This document shows, piece after piece, positions 57,801 through 64,000 of a stretch of 64,000 nucleotides of DNA. The DNA lies in contig CM028910.1 of NCBI GenBank assembly GCA_016801845.1, positions 11,376,629-11,440,628 on the forward strand, read 5' to 3'. Origin of the DNA: Polydactylus sextarius. Taxonomy: Eukaryota; Chordata; Actinopteri; Polynemidae. Each line of letters starts with the position of its first letter. Position 1 is the stretch's first letter. The translations under genes and the position numbers were made by a program. Below the pieces are notes generated by a model. The model was not told where the DNA came from. It ran no database searches and worked only from the letters and a program-made list of their open reading frames with translations.

Positions 57801-58063
57801 CCACTGACACTGATTCATGAGGGTAATGTTGGACACACCTCCTCGGCCAGCCCCTTCAACCAACCCCCACCTCCTTTCCTCTCCACGCGGTTCCTCTCTT
57901 CCCATCCTCTTCCTCACAGCAGAGTTGCTCTCAGCTGCTATTCTTAATATCTCTCTGACATATTTTTCTTTCTTTGACTGTTCCCCCATTTTTTTCTCTC
58001 CTTCTCCCTCGCTCTGTCGTGCTATCTCCATCTCTCCCTCTTTCTCTTATATTACCTTGTGAT

Positions 58064-58098
58064 GGCTAATGAGTTGCCTTCATGGTAACTCATTAGCC
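58064..58098. repeat. Perfect 12-bp inverted repeat (hairpin)
   Basis: GGCTAATGAGTT (58064-58075) and AACTCATTAGCC (58087-58098) are exact reverse complements around an 11-nt loop. Confidence 0.85.
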
Positions 58099-60435
58099 TT
58101 CATGGCTGTTCTCAAGTAATTACCTTTTTTCCCTTCTCATATCGAAGGACAAAATTGACTACAGCGAGAGACAACAAACTTCATTATACAGTGAGCCAAA
58201 TTGAGCCCAATGTGATATCCTGCCCCCCTGATCATATTGTGTTAAATATAGAGTACAATACCAATATCCTCTCACCTCCTCACCTCTGGACAACTGCAAT
58301 ATTATGAAATATAAACTCGCGCTGGAACAAAAGCCTCTATCTGAGAAAAGACAATAGAAAGGTTGACAGTCTGACAAAACTGAAATGGGGGAAAGAACGT
58401 AAGATAATACCTAAAGGTTACGGTATTACAACTCAATTACTGCAGACAGCAAAACAGAAATATACAGGTGTAGATATAAGAAAAATAAAGAAGAAAGAGG
58501 GTGATGAGAAAATGTTAAAAGGGCAAGAAAGTGAGAGATATGAAAGGGTGGAGGCTTAGGAGACAAGAGAGCAAGGGGCTATACCCATATCTAGCTGAAG
58601 AGAGAGTGAGGATGTACCAGAGTACGGGCTATCTCACTGAAGCTTTGTCTGCAAGAGCAACTGAGCTGGCAGATGACTTTTTGCTGCACATGGACAAAAG
58701 AGGCTTACAGGCCACCCTGCATGTCAGCTTTCTCCCGGCCCAAAGTGTGAGAGCTGTAGGGGAATGTAGGGTGCACTCGCCTGCCAAGACCTACACACAC
58801 CTCAGTGAAAAGTGGATTCAGATTTGCTCTATACATATGACATCAGCCAGGAGCTTCATTTTGCATATACTCCAGTTTAGCACAGAGAATCTCTTTACTC
58901 TTAAAAAAACTGCAGTGTTAACAGTTATAGGGCGGAAATGCTGTATGAGGTAAAGCTGCAAATACATAAATAAATACATAAGCATGACACTGATGTACTT
59001 TTATAGTTTACCATTCCATATTATTAGTCGGAGCTGATTCTTGATAGGAGGCGAGATGCTAAACTTGGAGCTTTTCCAGTCTCTGTGCTGTCGTGTGCTT
59101 TTTGTATGCATGGCCTCTGTAGTGCTGATGTGACTGCAGGGGGGGAGAGCCTAACCCTGTCAGTCACACTGACAGCCAAGCTGTCGTATCTGCTCTCTGT
59201 TGGCGATGGTGCACTTTAATTAGGCTAGAAGGTCAATCAGCACTTTTTTTTTAGAAGATGGGATTCTACTGAAAGCTTTTCATGACGTGGGACAGCCATA
59301 GTTTTTTTCGTAGCCTCAGGCAAGCAAGCGTATGAGGCTCCCTTACACTCTATTCAAACTTTTTTTTTTTTTTTACTCCTACTTGTCTGAATAATCAGAC
59401 CTACTTGTATCACATATTTCCAGCAGAGCTCGGCACCGCTGAACTAATGAACTGCTGCAAAGGTTTCCTCAACATCTTGTATATTACATCAGTGAGAAAA
59501 GAAATGTGCATGATATACTGTAGGTATCGTTCACTGTCAAGAGACTACAGCAAATGCAAGAATTAACAGCATATTGCTTCTCTTCAGGTTCCCGACATAA
59601 AAAAACTGACCTGACCTGCTTGAAAAAAGTTGTGTTTTTAAGAGCATCGCATTATGGATGTGAGGAGAGAATGATACGGGTTTGTTGGTATCGTCATTAA
59701 CACAAGGAAAAGATGTGTTTTTGCCATCATTAGTGGTAACATTACTGGACGAAGCGAGCAGCAGCAGGTTTCTCTTTTGTAGTCCTTTTTCAAGAATAAT
59801 CCACTGACATAAAAAAACAAAAAAACAAAACAAAAAACAACCTCCTTCTTGCTTTCATCTTCCTGTTCGATTTCGTCTGCCCTGCTTGGATAAATGGACT
59901 TCAATTTTGTTGTGGATACTTTATATGAGATGCTGCACCATCAACTACCTCCCGCTATTGACACAAGCACGGTAACAAGAGTCTCACAGAGAGCAAGCAA
60001 ACACTTGAAAAAAACCCTGCACAGTGAATATTATATCTATCTCTGAAAAGTTGGCAGAGAATATCAAAACTGAAGTTTCAGTCCAGGATGTACAATCTGA
60101 TGGCGAGAAAAGCATCTGCACCGGAGTTTACACCTGCATTTTGTCAGGATGTAACATTGACAAACAAGGACAGTAAAAGCTTCTAGATTAAGGAATAGAT
60201 TTAAAGAGTGTTATAACTTTGTTCCATGATGGGGTCGCACATTTTGATTTGAAGGGGGAAAAGAGGAGCTATAAAGATAAAACCAATGCAGTGCAGATAT
60301 AAAACGTCCATTTGACCATTCTGTGACCCAACTCTGTATGATGCATAAACAGAAAAATGATTAGAAGAAAAGATAGAGAGATGAGAGAAGAAAAAAAAAG
60401 TTGTGTTGATGCACGAATGTGTTCTCTATTTCTAA

Positions 60436-60436
<1 letters not shown>

Positions 60437-60478
<42 letters not shown>
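60437..60478 (+). repeat. (CA)n microsatellite
   Basis: Perfect CA run of 42 bp, intronic, (UG)n on the celf5-like transcript. Confidence 0.96.
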
Positions 60479-60481
<3 letters not shown>

Positions 60482-63481
60482 CCACTAGAGAGATGGCTCT
60501 GTCTCTTTGTCTCTCTCCTCTGCCCCAATCGTCTTGACAGCCCATTTGTTTTCATTTCCAGGATATTTTGCGTGATATCTAATGAAATAAATATCCATAT
60601 ATTGAACAAATCATCAAGAGAGGAGGGTGGAATTCTTCATCGGGTGTCAGTTACATTTTTCGTGTTGCTGTTTTACTTCATGCATCAGATTTATTGGATT
60701 TGTTTATTGTCATAGCAAATCATCTAGTGATCCTGGCATGCATAGAAAGCCTACTCTCTCTGTTGATGAAACCACTGAGCCGTGAGGCTACTTTACTTTT
60801 CGATTTTGCATGCGTAACTGTCTAAATACAATCTATATTTTTGGAATATGATAGATATGTGGGTAGAAACTTGGACCTGTCAGGCTAATATGTAATAGAA
60901 GTGGACCAAATTAGATGGACTTATTTCTCTCGCAAACTTAGGACTAAACTATCAGGCGGATGGGTTTTTCCTCTGGCCCTTTATCTCTTCCTACCTCTCT
61001 CTCTCTCTCTCTGACAAACCTTACAGTAAGCATTTTAATTCCCCCTGACCTTTACTGATCTCACCCTGGCAGTTTGGCCCGGTGCTTAGGGCCAAAACAA
61101 AATGAAATTTGAATTTCAGCTCAGAATAATTTTAAGATGATCCTTTCTGTGCAGAGACTCTCAACTATTTCATAGCTTGGGTGCTGCCAAATGACTAAAT
61201 GGACTTTCCGTAAGAACTCTCTCACTCTCTCTCTCACTCTATTCCCATCTTGCCCATGGTACTCTGGGATCACAAACAGCGTGATGTGAGTGTGTAAGAA
61301 GGGGGAAGACAGAGGAGAATGAGCAAGCATAGCGTCCCCAATATTCACATGTACCCACACATGAGTGTGTGGCACACACGCAAACACACACACACACACA
61401 TACTGACACATGAACAGTATGTGTGCTTACTGCACTCCAACTGTAGTACACTGAGCACCAGAGGGCTTTGAGTGCAAGACTGAGAAATGCCATGTCAGCA
61501 CGCACCACATGGAAGTTTAGAGGGGGGGGGAAGCTAAATAGTATAAAAAAAAAAAAAAGAGCGTGTGATGAAAAATGCATGGAGCAGAGAAGGGGGACAG
61601 TGACTCCCTGTACACAGTTGTGTGCTAGGCAGCCTCCTCTACAGATCCTCTCCTCCTCTTTATCCAGTCGACTCTGCTGTCACTGCTGCTACCCCGACTG
61701 ACCACACACCTCTAAACAGATGACAGATTTAGAATCAAAATGTCACACACACTGTACTCAGATGCACAAACCCTGAAATGTAAGGCTACCACCTTAAGAT
61801 CGTTGTATACTGCCAGTTTAGAACTTAACTGACACATGTTTTATGGTAACAAAACAAACAACGGCTGCCATTCCTCCCTCACTGCAGGTACGTGCACGTT
61901 TCATTATTCATTATTCTTTTGTCCACTTGCACTTTTCTATTGTTCCATTATGCAGGATTGCATATATGTTGCATTTGGTGGTATATGGTGGTAAACAGAT
62001 AGAAGGGGGAAACAGCAGCCTCTATCATGTGATCATGTGTCAGTCCTGATCCAACACAAGTGAAAATGAATGAATGAGGTTTGATTTGAGAACTAATAGC
62101 ATTTTAGCAAACAGATAAAGCCACACAGTGTAATGCAGAAAAATATTGACGTATTCTATCTTTATAGCAATTGGCTTATTTTGGCTATCTATATTAGCTT
62201 GCTTGGTTCAAACAGCTAGCTAGATTAGTATTAGCAAAATGTATTTATCAAAATAATAAAATAGAACCAAATGATAAACAAACTGATACTCATTCAGAAT
62301 GTGCTCGGATGTTTATCTCCAACACCCTTACGTACCCACAAAACCTGTACAAATAAAGTAAAGCAAAAAATAAAAACATAATCAGATGTATTTTGTTTCA
62401 GAGCAAAGCAAAGATTTAAAAAAAAAAAAAAAAAAAAAAAAGCTCCAGAAAACATATTTTCAGTTTAGCAGATTGAGAAGCCCGTAGGCTTCCAATTCTC
62501 AGTCCTGTGCAAAGTTATAATCAAAGAGGCCGTATTCTGCTCCACTCTTCCCAACAACCTTCGCAAGACTCCTTAATCACACAGTAGAGGTGATGTAATG
62601 ATAGAGAAACACCACTGGCAATTAGACACCTGCAGAACAACTCAATTAATCTTAAGAACCCAGTCGTTCTTGTCCAACAGTCATTTAACATATTTCAATC
62701 ACTCAAGGTGCAAGTACACATGACAACATTATGGACTCAGAGTTGTCTGTTTTATTTTTTAACCATATAAGATGGGTTCATTTCTTGTTTTCAGAGAAAA
62801 CGGTGATGGCTGATGTCAGATCGAGCTGTCAAAAGAATTTCTTTTGTTGCTATGAAAACAGCATGTTGTCCTTTTCACTGAACAACTGTCTGACAACGTT
62901 ACTCTGAAGGAGAGGACCGTGTTGACAGAACACATTATGGAGCTTTAGGGGAGGAAAGGTTAGGCATCAAACGAAGAAACAGAATTTAAATCGGTAAACC
63001 TCTTATAAGACATGAACCTTTATGAGCAAAATGCCCACTAGACTTAACCCTGCCCTTTCAGATTAATTTAACATGACTTGTGCATACATGCAAGTCTGTG
63101 CTTAAGGTAACAGCAGCGCGAGTGCGTCATCTGTTCTGACGCGTTTAACTGTATGTTTGCACACAGTCACGTCGCTCGAAAAAAGATTGTATTAATCTTC
63201 TCGGAGCTCCATCAGCAGTTTATCAACCACGCCACCTTTACCTTTGGGAGGTTTTGGGCATGTAGTGAAATGACTGGCAGAAGTCAGAGACGAGGGGTGT
63301 CTGCATTTCAAATATCAATTGGCGCTGTCAGTGTGGCCCAGCATGGTGAAGGATTATCTGAAATTAGTTTAGTTAATTCATCATTTTAAAGGGCAGTTGC
63401 TTTGCCGCTGATTAGTTATTGTACACACTTGTCAATTAAGGGTCCCTGGAGAGTTTGCTCCACGAGTGAAGCCAGCGTCAA

Positions 63482-63646
<165 letters not shown>

Positions 63647-64000
63647 TGGGAGATGAATAGTAACAGAGGTTCTGCAGCAAAGTAAAGAAATAAGAAAATA
63701 CAGAAGGAATGAGTTGCAGGATAGACCACAGAACAACATAACATATTTTATCTTCAAATATGTCTTGTGCAACTTGAAATAAACATTTTTGTCATGCTAT
63801 AATTAATTACACATAGCCCCAGATTCAATTAAAAAAGAAAGGGAAAGGCATCAAGTAATTTTCTGTTTGTGCACAGAGGTGGGTGATGTCTGGCAGAGGT
63901 GGTTGCAAATTAAAAAAATCAATGTGCGAGCCTTTGTACAAAGAGGCCAAGTGGAGGCCATCACATTGACCCCTCCACAGGTTTCTATTCCCATAGTTAC

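Noticed and set aside
57609..58031. 140-codon minus-strand ORF rich in Glu, Lys and Arg
   Set aside because: Arises from a C/T-rich segment on +; no homology recognised and low-complexity N-terminal half.
58531..58953. 140-codon plus-strand ORF
   Set aside because: Some stretches look protein-like, but third-position use is not biased, there is no recognised family, and it lies antisense in a long intron.

Overview
The window is a vertebrate nuclear sequence, almost certainly from a teleost fish. It has AT-rich non-coding DNA with long (CA)n/(GT)n microsatellites, a decayed Tc1/mariner copy, and two spliced genes in tail-to-tail (convergent) orientation. Nearly all uninterrupted reading frames in it are chance or low-complexity frames. 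The real coding sequence is split into short exons, which I rebuilt from splice sites, reading phase and protein family recognition.

Left part (about 2.9-10.3 kb, + strand): a complete three-coding-exon repulsive guidance molecule (RGM) gene at 2987-3080, 6217-6728 and 8540-9238. It encodes 434 residues: signal peptide, Cys-rich N-terminal domain with an RGD, partial von Willebrand type D domain with the self-cleaving GDPH site, and a hydrophobic GPI-anchor tail. It combines RGMA-like and RGMB-like features. Together with its CELF neighbour it is best explained as the fish-specific paralogue rgmd; rgmb is the alternative.

Middle (about 10.3-20.1 kb): intergenic DNA and probable 3'UTR sequence. 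It contains a dead Tc1-type transposon (13868-14482), simple repeats, and several ATTA-rich blocks that look like conserved non-coding elements.

Right part (20.1-64 kb, - strand): the 3' two-thirds of a CELF-family RNA-binding protein gene, best match celf5. Eight coding exons (49572 down to the stop at 20134) join in frame through every splice junction and give the last 356 residues: RRM2, the divergent linker and RRM3. The exons for the N-terminus and RRM1 were not found and probably lie beyond 64 kb. Introns are 0.3 to over 14 kb. They carry UG-repeat tracts (on the transcript), long pyrimidine tracts, and a 71-bp triplication that copies a 5' splice site.

The two proteins act in different places: a GPI-anchored BMP co-receptor/neogenin ligand at the cell surface, and a nuclear/cytoplasmic splicing and mRNA regulator, mainly neuronal. 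Their linkage looks like inherited ancient synteny rather than functional coupling. No prokaryotic features, CRISPR arrays, rRNA or tRNA genes were seen.
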